A DNA stretch of 64,000 nt from Cellulomonas sp. NS3 (GTDB lineage: Bacteria > Actinomycetota > Actinomycetes > Actinomycetales > Cellulomonadaceae), in NCBI RefSeq assembly GCF_024757985.1, contig NZ_CP103289.1:3410001-3474000 (forward strand). The letters run 5' to 3'. Below, one piece after another: positions 57,530 through 64,000 of this stretch; positions within the stretch are counted from its first letter, which is position 1, and the number at the start of each line of letters is the position of its first letter. Position numbers and translations under genes: made by a program. The notes beneath the pieces are model-generated. The model did not search any database, was not told where the DNA came from, and worked only from the letters and a program-made list of their open reading frames with translations.

Positions 57530-58374
57530 GCGAGCCCCTCTCCCGTCGAGCGACCGCCGACGAGCTCGACGAACCGGTCCTCGAGGCTCGAGCCGGCGCG
57601 GACGTCGTCGATCGTGCCGGCCGCGAGCACCTGGCCACCGGCGATGATCGCCACGTGGTCGCACATGCGCTGCACCAGGTCCATGACGTGCGACGACACG
57701 ACGACCGTCCCGCCCGAGGCCACGTACCCGGCGAGGATCTCGCGGATGTTCGCCGCCGAGACGGGGTCGACCGCCTCGAACGGCTCGTCGAGCACGAGGA
57801 CGCGCGGGGCGTGCACGAGGGCGCACGCGAGCGCGACCTTCTTGGTCATGCCCGCGGAGTAGTCGACGACGAGCGTGTCGGCGTCCGCCGACAGGTCGAG
57901 CGCCGTGAGCAGGTCACCGACGCGCTGCGCGACGGTCTCGCGGTCCATCCCGCGCAGCAGGCCCGCGTAGGTGATGAGCTGCGCTCCCGAGAGCCGGTCG
58001 AACATCTTGACGCCGTCGGGGAGCACCCCGAGCAGGCTCTTGCCCCGCACGGGGTCGGCCCACAGGTCGTTCCCCTGCACGAGGACCTGCCCGAAGTCGG
58101 GCCGCAGCAGCCCGGTGGCCATCGACAGCGTCGTCGTCTTCCCGGCGCCGTTGGGCCCGACGAGCCCGTAGAAGGACCCCGCGGGGACCTGGAGGTCGAC
58201 GCCGGCGACCGCGATCTTCTGGCCGAACCGCTTCCAGAGGCCGCGCACCTCGAGGGCGGCCGGGCGGTCGGGTGCGGGCGCGACGCCGGCCGGGGCCGGG
58301 GCCGTGTGGGCCGCGGCTGCGGGGGCGTCGGTGGGCGTGTCGTCGGAGGGGGTGTCGTCGGGCACGGGCGGCAT
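57499..58374 (-). CDS. ABC exporter ATP-binding protein
   Basis: ATPase of 291 residues with a 40-residue low-complexity lead. Walker A GPNGAGKTTTLSMATGLL, a weak signature VDYSAGMTKKVALACALVH (YSAGM instead of LSGGQ) and Walker B VLVLDEPFEAVDPVS identify a CcmA/DrrA-type exporter ATPase. The ATG has a leaderless TATCCT box. It is first of the two-gene exporter operon. Confidence 0.92.
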   Translation of the reverse strand: MPPVPDDTPSDDTPTDAPAAAAHTAPAPAGVAPAPDRPAALEVRGLWKRFGQKIAVAGVDLQVPAGSFYGLVGPNGAGKTTTLSMATGLLRPDFGQVLVQGNDLWADPVRGKSLLGVLPDGVKMFDRLSGAQLITYAGLLRGMDRETVAQRVGDLLTALDLSADADTLVVDYSAGMTKKVALACALVHAPRVLVLDEPFEAVDPVSAANIREILAGYVASGGTVVVSSHVMDLVQRMCDHVAIIAGGQVLAAGTIDDVRAGSSLEDRFVELVGGRSTGEGLAWLRTSSASS

Positions 58375-58380
58375 CGCGTC

Positions 58381-58386
58381 AGGATA
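58381..58386 (-). promoter_or_regulatory. Leaderless -10 box TATCCT for the ABC exporter operon
   Basis: TATCCT on the minus strand, then GACGCG (6 nt), then ATG. Confidence 0.55.
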
Positions 58387-58483
58387 GTCCGGCCGTCTGA
58401 CGTGGGGGGACGTTCGAGCGGACGTCCGGGGACGTCCGGGCGAACAGGGTGCGGGTCGCGGCTGACGTGTCGGTGCGCTCTGG

Positions 58484-58489
58484 CAGGGT
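58484..58489 (+). promoter_or_regulatory. Leaderless -10-like box CAGGGT for rmuC
   Basis: GGCAGGGTG, then ACGGCC, then ATG: CAGGGT ends 7 nt before the start codon. Confidence 0.45.
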
Positions 58490-58496
58490 GACGGCC

Positions 58497-59822
58497 ATGG
58501 ACCTCCTGCTCCCCCTCGCCGCGCTCCTCGTCGGGTGCCTCGTGGGCTGGCTCGCCTCGGCCGCGCGCTCCGCGCGACGCCTGCGCGCCGCCGAGGTCGA
58601 CGCGGTGCGCGCCCGGGCCCGGCTCGAGGCCGAGGCCGCGGCGCACGCGGAGCGGCTCGAGTCGCTCGCGGCCGACCACGCCCGCCAGGCCGAGCAGTTC
58701 CGGGCGCTCGCGGCGGACGCGCTAGCGAACAACAACGAGCACTTCCTCGCGCTCGCCGACCAGCGCCTCGCGGCGAGCCACCAGACCCAGGCGGGCGAGC
58801 TGGCCCAGCGCGAGCAGGCGGTCCGGGCGCTCGTCGAGCCGCTGAGCCGCACGCTCGACGCGGTGCGCTCCGAGCTGACGACCGCCGAGCGGGCGCGCGT
58901 CGAGGGTCACGCGTCGCTGCGGGAGCAGGTCCGCGCGATGCGCGAGCAGTCCGAGCTGCTGCGCGCCGAGACCGCGCAGCTCGTCACCGCGCTGCGCTCG
59001 TCCCAGGTGCGGGGGCGCTGGGGCGAGATCCAGCTGCGCCGCGTCGTCGAGTCCGCCGGGATGCTCGCGCACGTCGACTTCGTCGAGCAGGCGCAGGTGC
59101 GCACCGACGACGGGCTCCTGCGCCCCGACATGGTCGTGCGGCTCGCGGGCGGCAAGCAGGTCGTCGTGGACGCCAAGGTCGCGTTCCTCGGCTTCCTCGA
59201 CGCCTCCACGACGACCGACGACGCCGTGCGGGCGGACCGGCTCGCGGCGCACGCACGCCACGTGCGCGCCCACGTCGACGACCTCGCCGCGAAGCGGTAC
59301 TGGGACCAGTTCGCGCCCGCGCCCGAGTTCGTCGTGATGTTCGTGCCCGCCGAGTCGTTCCTGCACGCGGCGCTCGACGAGGACCCGACCATCGTCGAGT
59401 ACGCGTTCGAGCGCAACGTGGTGATCGCGACGCCCATGACCCTGCTCGCGCTGCTGCGGACCATCGCGTACGCGTGGCGGCAGGACGCGCTCGCGTCGAA
59501 CGCGCAGGCGGTGCTGAGCCTGGGCAAGGAGCTGCACGGCCGGCTCGCGACGCTCGGGTCGCACCTCGCCCGCCTCGGCCGCGCGATCGACGCCGCGGCC
59601 GGCGCGTACAACCAGACGGTGTCCTCGCTGGAGACGCGCGTCCTGGTGAGCGCACGGAGGTTCTCCGACCTGCACGTCGTCGACGCGGACCTCGAGACCC
59701 CGCCGGCCTCCAACCCGCGGCTGTCGGCCGTGAGCGCCCCCGAGCTCGTGGCGTTCGCGAGCGAGCACGCCGTCGCGCTCGACGACCTGGGCGGGGGCGG
59801 TCACGCGGCGTCCAACGCGTGA
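58497..59822 (+). CDS. rmuC: DNA recombination protein RmuC
   Basis: A 441-residue protein with an N-terminal membrane helix (LLLPLAALLVGCLVGWLAS), a long coiled coil rich in Ala/Arg/Glu (residues about 20-160), and the RmuC nuclease-like domain: RGRWGEIQLRRVVESAGM, RPDMVVRLAGGKQVVVDAKV and FVVMFVPAESFLHAALDEDP. E. coli RmuC limits DNA inversions; the fold is restriction-endonuclease-like. The ATG at 58497 is chosen over an upstream in-frame ATG because of the leaderless box and the membrane helix. Confidence 0.93.
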   Translation: MDLLLPLAALLVGCLVGWLASAARSARRLRAAEVDAVRARARLEAEAAAHAERLESLAADHARQAEQFRALAADALANNNEHFLALADQRLAASHQTQAGELAQREQAVRALVEPLSRTLDAVRSELTTAERARVEGHASLREQVRAMREQSELLRAETAQLVTALRSSQVRGRWGEIQLRRVVESAGMLAHVDFVEQAQVRTDDGLLRPDMVVRLAGGKQVVVDAKVAFLGFLDASTTTDDAVRADRLAAHARHVRAHVDDLAAKRYWDQFAPAPEFVVMFVPAESFLHAALDEDPTIVEYAFERNVVIATPMTLLALLRTIAYAWRQDALASNAQAVLSLGKELHGRLATLGSHLARLGRAIDAAAGAYNQTVSSLETRVLVSARRFSDLHVVDADLETPPASNPRLSAVSAPELVAFASEHAVALDDLGGGGHAASNA

Positions 59823-59864
59823 GCACCCGGGCGCCTGCGTGCGATCCGCCGAGAAGATGTCAGG

Positions 59865-60326
59865 ATGACCGAAATGACGGATCATGACACGGCGGACCAC
59901 GACATCCCGGTCGGCGAGGACGCCCCGGTCGGTTCGGGAAGCGCGCGTGCGGGCGTCGTCAGCATCTTCCTGACGACCGTGCCCCCGGAACAGCTCGACG
60001 AGTACCGCCTGCTGCCCCTCGACGACGACGGCGACCGCAGCCCCTTCCGGCTCGAGGTGGACGCGGGGCTGGTCTCCGTGGACCCCGAGCTGCTCGAGGT
60101 CGACGCGTTCGTCGAACCCGCCGACGACCCGGTCGCGGAGCTCACCGGGTACTCCGCCGGAGCCTCCTTCGCGGACGCGGCCGCCGTCGACCTCGCGCGG
60201 CTGCGCGCGGACGAGCACACCGGGCTCGTGCTCGTCTACGACCACGACGCCCGCCGGGGCGCGGGGACGCCCGAGGGCTCGGCGCTGACCCTCGTCGGGG
60301 TCTACGCGTACGACTGGCGCCTCTGA
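59865..60326 (+). CDS. Hypothetical acidic protein
   Basis: A 153-residue protein I do not recognise, strongly acidic (many Asp/Glu), with no signal or membrane segment. After a disordered lead (TDHDTADHDIPVGEDAPVG), a mixed alpha/beta part follows: GVVSIFLTTVPPEQLDEYRL, DAGLVSVDPELLEVDAFVE, TGLVLVYDHDARRG, and LTLVGVYAYDWRL. A GAAGAT hexamer six nt before the ATG is a weak -10 candidate; otherwise no ribosome-binding site. It lies alone between rmuC and the convergent ispH. Confidence 0.7.
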   Translation: MTEMTDHDTADHDIPVGEDAPVGSGSARAGVVSIFLTTVPPEQLDEYRLLPLDDDGDRSPFRLEVDAGLVSVDPELLEVDAFVEPADDPVAELTGYSAGASFADAAAVDLARLRADEHTGLVLVYDHDARRGAGTPEGSALTLVGVYAYDWRL

Positions 60327-60342
60327 CCCGACGCGGCGCCGC

Positions 60343-60396
60343 TCGGCGGCCGGTCCGGCGCGGTGCCGGTCGGCGGCCGGTCCGGCGCGGTGCCGC
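60343..60396. repeat. 27-bp tandem duplication downstream of ispH
   Basis: The 27-bp unit starting TCGGCGGCCGGTCCGG at 60343-60369 is repeated at 60370-60395, identical over 26 bp. It lies in the 76-bp gap between the convergent ends of the hypothetical gene and ispH. Each unit contains CCGG-rich inverted segments, so the pair may also fold. Confidence 0.85.
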
Positions 60397-60402
60397 CGGA
60401 CG

Positions 60403-61425
60403 TCAGATCGGCTGGACGCTGAGCTCGCGCCGGGCGCCGCGGCCCGGGTTGCCGCCGCTCTTCTTGAGCGTCGTCCGCAGCTCCTTGGGCAGCGAGAACA
60501 TCAGGTCCTCGGTCGCCGTCCGGACCTCCTCGACGTCGCCGAAGCCGTGCGCCGCGAGCGCGTCCAGCACGTCGCGCACCAGGATCTCCGGGACCGACGC
60601 CCCCGAGGTCACACCGACGGTCGTCACGCCCTCGAGCCACGCGGGGTCGATCTCCGCGGCCTTGTCGATCCGGTAGGACGAGCGGGCGCCCGCGTCGAGC
60701 GCGACCTCGACGAGCCGCACCGAGTTCGACGAGTTCGCCGAGCCGACCGTGAGCACGAGGTCGCACTCCGGGGCGAGCTTCTTGACCGCGACCTGGCGGT
60801 TCTGCGTCGCGTAGCAGATGTCGTCGCTCGGCGGGTCCTGCAGCGTCGGGAAGCGCTCGCGCAGGCGGCGGACCGTCTCCATCGTCTCGTCGACCGAGAG
60901 CGTGGTCTGCGAGATCCACACGACCTTGTCGGGGTCGCGCACCGTCACCGAGTCCACGTCGTCGGGCGAGTTGACGACCTGGATGTGGTCCGGGGCCTCG
61001 CCGTACGTGCCCTCGACCTCCTCGTGGCCGTCGTGGCCGATGAGGAGGATGTCGTAGTCGTCCGACGCGAAGCGGACGGCCTCCTTGTGCACCTTCGTCA
61101 CGAGCGGGCACGTCGCGTCGATCGTCTCGAGCGAGCGCGCGGCGGCCGCGGCGTGCACCGCGGGCGAGACCCCGTGGGCGGAGAAGACGACGCGCGCCCC
61201 GACCGGGACCTCGTCGGTCTCGTCGACGAAGATCGCGCCGCGCGCGGCGAGCGTCTCGACGACGTGCTTGTTGTGGACGATCTCCTTGCGGACGTACACC
61301 GGGGCGCCGTAGTGGTCGAGCGCCTTCTCGACGGCGACGACCGCCCGGTCCACGCCGGCGCAGTACCCGCGGGGCGCGGCGAGCAGGACCCGCTTGCGCG
61401 CGGGGGTCGCGGTATCGAGGTTCAC
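60403..61425 (-). CDS. ispH: 4-hydroxy-3-methylbut-2-enyl diphosphate reductase
   Basis: Last enzyme of the MEP isoprenoid pathway, an iron-sulfur reductase giving IPP and DMAPP; 340 residues. The three cluster cysteines are Cys22 ([12 protein letters not shown]), Cys106 ([11 protein letters not shown]) and Cys204 ([10 protein letters not shown]). Other motifs: [29 protein letters not shown] and TSGASVPE. The GTG start has a leaderless TAGACT box. It is divergent from xseA. Confidence 0.97.
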   Translation of the reverse strand: MNLDTATPARKRVLLAAPRGYCAGVDRAVVAVEKALDHYGAPVYVRKEIVHNKHVVETLAARGAIFVDETDEVPVGARVVFSAHGVSPAVHAAAAARSLETIDATCPLVTKVHKEAVRFASDDYDILLIGHDGHEEVEGTYGEAPDHIQVVNSPDDVDSVTVRDPDKVVWISQTTLSVDETMETVRRLRERFPTLQDPPSDDICYATQNRQVAVKKLAPECDLVLTVGSANSSNSVRLVEVALDAGARSSYRIDKAAEIDPAWLEGVTTVGVTSGASVPEILVRDVLDALAAHGFGDVEEVRTATEDLMFSLPKELRTTLKKSGGNPGRGARRELSVQPI

Positions 61426-61431
61426 GTCCCC

Positions 61432-61437
61432 AGTCTA
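61432..61437 (-). promoter_or_regulatory. Leaderless -10 box TAGACT for ispH
   Basis: TAGACT on the minus strand, then GGGGAC (6 nt), then GTG. Confidence 0.55.
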
Positions 61438-61615
61438 GGCAACGGGTCGCGCCCGCGGACCAGCGCCCGTGCGTGGGGTGGGTCACCCCTCGGGCGGGAA
61501 TGCGCAGGTCCTGCGCGGATCACGTGGGGGGCCGTCTCGCGGGCGGTCCGCGACGGGCGCGTCGGGGCCCGGCGTCGAGCGGCCGGGGGCCGCGGGCCGT
61601 GTCCGCGGGTCGTGG

Positions 61616-61621
61616 CAGGGT
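61616..61621 (+). promoter_or_regulatory. Leaderless -10-like box CAGGGT for xseA
   Basis: GGCAGGGTG places CAGGGT six nt before the GTG at 61628. The same nonamer precedes rmuC and the DinB gene. Confidence 0.4.
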
Positions 61622-61627
61622 GTGCGC

Positions 61628-63016
61628 GTGAGGTCGACGGGTGGGGCGCAGGACAGCGGACGCACGGGCGGAGCCGTGCCCTCGGGCGGTGCGGAGCCGG
61701 GGTCCGGAGCTGCGGCGGCGCGCCTGCCGGGGGCGGGCTCGGCGCCAGCGCCTGCACCCGCGGACCCCACCGACGCCGCCGCGCCCCGCCGCATGCCGCT
61801 GCGCGCGCTCGACACGACGGCGGAGCGCCCGTGGCCGGTCCGCCTGCTGTCCTCGAAGATCGCCGAGTACGTCGCGCGCATGGCCCCGGTCTGGATCGAG
61901 GGCCAGGTCGTCCAGCTCAACCGGCGCCCGGGCGCGGGGGTCGCGTTCCTCACGCTGCGCGACACGGACGTCGACATGTCGCTGCCGGTCTCGCTCAAGG
62001 TCGGCGTGCTCGCGGCGTCCGGGGCGGCGGTCGAGGAGGGCGCACGCGTCGTCGTGCACGCCAAGCCGGAGTTCTGGACCAAGCGCGGGTCCCTGCAGCT
62101 CCAGGCCGACGCCGTGCGGGCCGTCGGCGTCGGCGAGCTGCTCGCCCGCATCGAGCACCTCAAGGGCGTGCTGGCCGCCGAGGGGCTGTTCGACGCCCGC
62201 CGGAAGGTGCCGCTGCCGTTCCTGCCGCGCGTCGTCGGGCTCGTGTGCGGGCGCGAGTCCAAGGCCGAGCACGACGTCGTCGTCAACGCCCGGGCGCGCT
62301 GGCCGCAGGTCGAGTTCGAGATCCGGGAGGTCGCGGTGCAGGGCGTCGGCGCGGTCGCCCAGGTGAGCGCCGCGATCGCGGAGCTCGACGCGGACCCCCG
62401 GGTCGAGGTCATCGTGGTCGCGCGCGGCGGCGGCGCGGTCGAGGACCTGCTGCCGTTCAGCAACGAGGCGCTCGTGCGCGCGGCCGCCGCGTGCCGCACG
62501 CCGCTCGTGAGCGCGATCGGCCACGAGACCGACTGCCCCCTGCTCGACCTCGTCGCCGACTACCGCGCCTCGACACCGACCGACGCCGCGAAGCACGTCG
62601 TCCCCGACGTCGGCGAGGAGCGGGCGCGCCTGACGCAGGCCCGCTCGCGCATGCGCGGCGCCCTCGTGCACCGGCTCACGCGCGAGCAGCACGGGCTCGA
62701 CTCGCTGCGGAGCCGGCCGGTGCTGGCGTCACCGGTGCGCCTCGTCGAGACCCGCGAGCAGGACGTGCACCGGCTGCGCGACGGCGCACGCCGCGCCCTC
62801 GAGCACGCGCTCGTGCGCGCGGGGGCGGACACCACCCGGCTCGCCGCGCAGGTCCGGGCGCTGTCGCCGGCCGCGACGCTCGCCCGCGGCTACGCGGTGG
62901 TGCAGCGCGCCGACGGGGCGGTCGTCCGCGACCCGGGGGACGTCACGGAGGGCGAGGACCTGCGGGTCCGGGTCGCGCACGGCGAGATCCACGCGGCGGT
63001 CACGCGCCGCGGCTGA
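61628..63016 (+). CDS. xseA: Exodeoxyribonuclease VII large subunit
   Basis: Large subunit of the single-strand-specific exonuclease, 462 residues from the GTG at 61628. The OB-fold domain starts WPVRLLSSKIAEYVARMAPVW, then the catalytic domain PFLPRVVGLVCGRESKAEHD, VIVVARGGGAVEDLLPFSNE and AIGHETDCPLLDLVADYRAS. Without the first 55 residues (Gly/Pro/Ala-rich, start ATG 61793) the length would be 407, close to other actinobacterial XseA, so the start is uncertain; the CAGGGT box 6 nt before 61628 tips the choice. xseB follows after 114 bp. Confidence 0.93.
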   Translation: MRSTGGAQDSGRTGGAVPSGGAEPGSGAAAARLPGAGSAPAPAPADPTDAAAPRRMPLRALDTTAERPWPVRLLSSKIAEYVARMAPVWIEGQVVQLNRRPGAGVAFLTLRDTDVDMSLPVSLKVGVLAASGAAVEEGARVVVHAKPEFWTKRGSLQLQADAVRAVGVGELLARIEHLKGVLAAEGLFDARRKVPLPFLPRVVGLVCGRESKAEHDVVVNARARWPQVEFEIREVAVQGVGAVAQVSAAIAELDADPRVEVIVVARGGGAVEDLLPFSNEALVRAAAACRTPLVSAIGHETDCPLLDLVADYRASTPTDAAKHVVPDVGEERARLTQARSRMRGALVHRLTREQHGLDSLRSRPVLASPVRLVETREQDVHRLRDGARRALEHALVRAGADTTRLAAQVRALSPAATLARGYAVVQRADGAVVRDPGDVTEGEDLRVRVAHGEIHAAVTRRG

Positions 63017-63130
63017 GCACCGGCGCCGGTGGACTCCGCCGTCGAGCCACCTCCGCGGCGGCGGACCAGCCTGCGGACGACGGCGCGACCGTTCGCGCGC
63101 GAGGTGGGCGGGTGCTGGTTGACTGGTCCC

Positions 63131-63433
63131 GTGCCGAAGACGACCGAGCCCGCGTCCGCGCCCGCTGTCCCCACCGCGCCCCTCGACGACGCCCACGACC
63201 TGAGCTACGAGCAGGCGCGCGACGAGCTCGTCGCCGTCGTCGCCCGGCTCGAGGCCGGCGGGGCGACGCTCGAGGAGTCCCTCGTGCTCTGGGAGCGGGG
63301 TGAGGTGCTCGCCGCTCGCTGCCAGGAGTGGCTCGACGGCGCGCGCGAGCGGCTCGCGTCGGCCCGGGGTGACGAGCCCGGCACCGACGCCGAGGCGTCC
63401 GACGCCGCGACGACCGTGGGAGGCGCACGATGA
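63131..63433 (+). CDS. xseB: Exodeoxyribonuclease VII small subunit
   Basis: Small helical subunit that binds XseA in several copies; 100 residues. The core [20 protein letters not shown] followed by [26 protein letters not shown] is diagnostic. The N-terminal 28 residues and the last 25 are low complexity. It starts GTG; its stop overlaps the PfkB kinase ATG (ATGA). Confidence 0.93.
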   Translation: MPKTTEPASAPAVPTAPLDDAHDLSYEQARDELVAVVARLEAGGATLEESLVLWERGEVLAARCQEWLDGARERLASARGDEPGTDAEASDAATTVGGAR

Positions 63434-64000
63434 GCGCGGCGGGCGAGCGCGCGCTCGTCGTCGGCGAGGCGCTGGTCGACATCGTCCGGCGCACCGACGG
63501 CTCGGTCAGCGAGCACCCCGGCGGCAGCCCGGCGAACGTGGCGCTCGGGCTCGCGCGGCTCGGCCGCACCGCCGAGCTGCTGACGTGGCTCGGCGACGAC
63601 GCGCACGGCGACCTCGTGCGGGCGCACCTCGAGCGGGACGGCGTGCACGTGCTGCGCGGGGACCGGGTCGCGGCGGCGACGTCGACGGCCGCGGCCACGC
63701 TCGACACCGAGGGCGGCGCGACCTACGACTTCGAGCTCGAGTGGGACCTGCCGGCGACGTGGGACTCCTCCGACGGCGCGCCCGTCGTGGTGCACACCGG
63801 GTCCATCGCGGCGGTGCTGCCCCCGGGCGGTGAGGCCGTCGCGCGTCTCCTCGCGGAGCACCGCGCGACGTCGACCGTCACGTACGACCCGAACCTGCGC
63901 CCGGCGCTCATGGCCGCGCCCGCGGTCACGCTGCCGCTCGTCGAGAACCTCGTCGCGCAGGCCGACGTGGTCAAGGTCAGCGACGAGGACCTCGCGTGGC
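63430..64000 (+). CDS. PfkB-family carbohydrate kinase (partial, 3' end off the window)
   Basis: The first 190 residues of a ribokinase-type sugar kinase, probably a fructokinase. The opening [17 protein letters not shown] and the PfkB signature 1 region [18 protein letters not shown] are clear, followed by [20 protein letters not shown] and [12 protein letters not shown]. The ATP-site signature would lie beyond the right edge. Overlap with the xseB stop indicates coupled translation, although the functions appear unrelated. Confidence 0.9.
   Translation, partial: MSAAGERALVVGEALVDIVRRTDGSVSEHPGGSPANVALGLARLGRTAELLTWLGDDAHGDLVRAHLERDGVHVLRGDRVAAATSTAAATLDTEGGATYDFELEWDLPATWDSSDGAPVVVHTGSIAAVLPPGGEAVARLLAEHRATSTVTYDPNLRPALMAAPAVTLPLVENLVAQADVVKVSDEDLAW

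Noticed and set aside
59865-60326. Possible immunity protein of a polymorphic toxin system
   Set aside because: The acidic composition suggested it, but there is no toxin gene, no repeat-rich partner and no recognised immunity motif nearby.
61469-61627. Upstream extension of xseA to 61469
   Set aside because: The added residues are Arg/Gly-rich and have no similarity to the OB-fold N-terminus; a GTG at 61628 has a promoter-like element.

Overview
The window is chromosomal DNA of a very high-GC actinobacterium. The best guess is a member of the Micrococcales close to Cellulomonas, because it combines a mycothiol gene (mshB), an actinobacterial SigE / zinc anti-sigma / HtrA / TatB cluster, DUF3117, the succinylase branch of lysine synthesis, 7Fe ferredoxin, a GH43 glycosidase with a sugar importer, and many leaderless promoters. 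It has no tRNA, rRNA, CRISPR array, insertion sequence or phage gene that I could find. About 60 real genes fill it tightly, often with ATGA or GTGA stop/start overlaps.

Layout. 1-4 kb: a nucleoside-type BMP lipoprotein / ABC importer, cut by the left edge. 4-7 kb: M20 amidohydrolase, mannose-1-phosphate guanylyltransferase, DUF2087 protein. 7-10.6 kb: sdhCDAB. 10.7-13.5 kb: YihY membrane protein, 2'-5' RNA ligase-like protein, trpS. 13.6-17.1 kb: tatB, then htrA-like protease, anti-sigma factor and sigE in one overlapping operon. 17.3-19.9 kb: O-methyltransferase, leucyl aminopeptidase, DUF3117. 20.2-23.4 kb: PIG-V-like mannosyltransferase, folP2-type DHPS paralogue, LOG-family protein. 23.6-30.2 kb: dapE and dapD back to back, a lysozyme-like protein, citrate synthase, dapC, ferredoxin and an SH3-like protein. 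30.3-38.1 kb: giant VanW protein, flavin reductase, membrane protein, mshB, typA. 38.3-45.5 kb: peptide ABC importer (dppDF, dppC, dppB, dppA) interrupted by an antisense PH-domain gene. 45.9-50.6 kb: YidD-like protein, then a sugar ABC importer with a GH43 enzyme. 50.6-54.7 kb: SDR, proline-rich protein, MarR/EamA pair, DinB, DUF1801. 54.8-64 kb: ychF, ABC exporter pair, rmuC, unknown protein, ispH, xseA-xseB, start of a PfkB kinase.

From memory of Mycobacterium tuberculosis gene order, 1-13.5 kb resembles the Rv3305c-Rv3336c neighbourhood, and 13.6-63.4 kb runs collinear with Rv1224 back to Rv1107c. The main accessory block is about 38-54.7 kb.

Regulation is the most informative part of the window. 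Many genes have a TANNNT (or CAGGGT) hexamer exactly 6-7 nt before the start codon, as expected for leaderless mRNAs. Three divergent pairs (manC/DUF2087, dapE/dapD, marR/eamA) carry mirror-image leaderless promoters, and in the last pair both -10 boxes lie inside one perfect 28-bp palindrome. CRP/GlxR-like sites lie upstream of both sdhC and citrate synthase. Two solute-binding-protein genes (bmp and dppA) are each followed by a strong hairpin and then a new promoter before the transporter genes.
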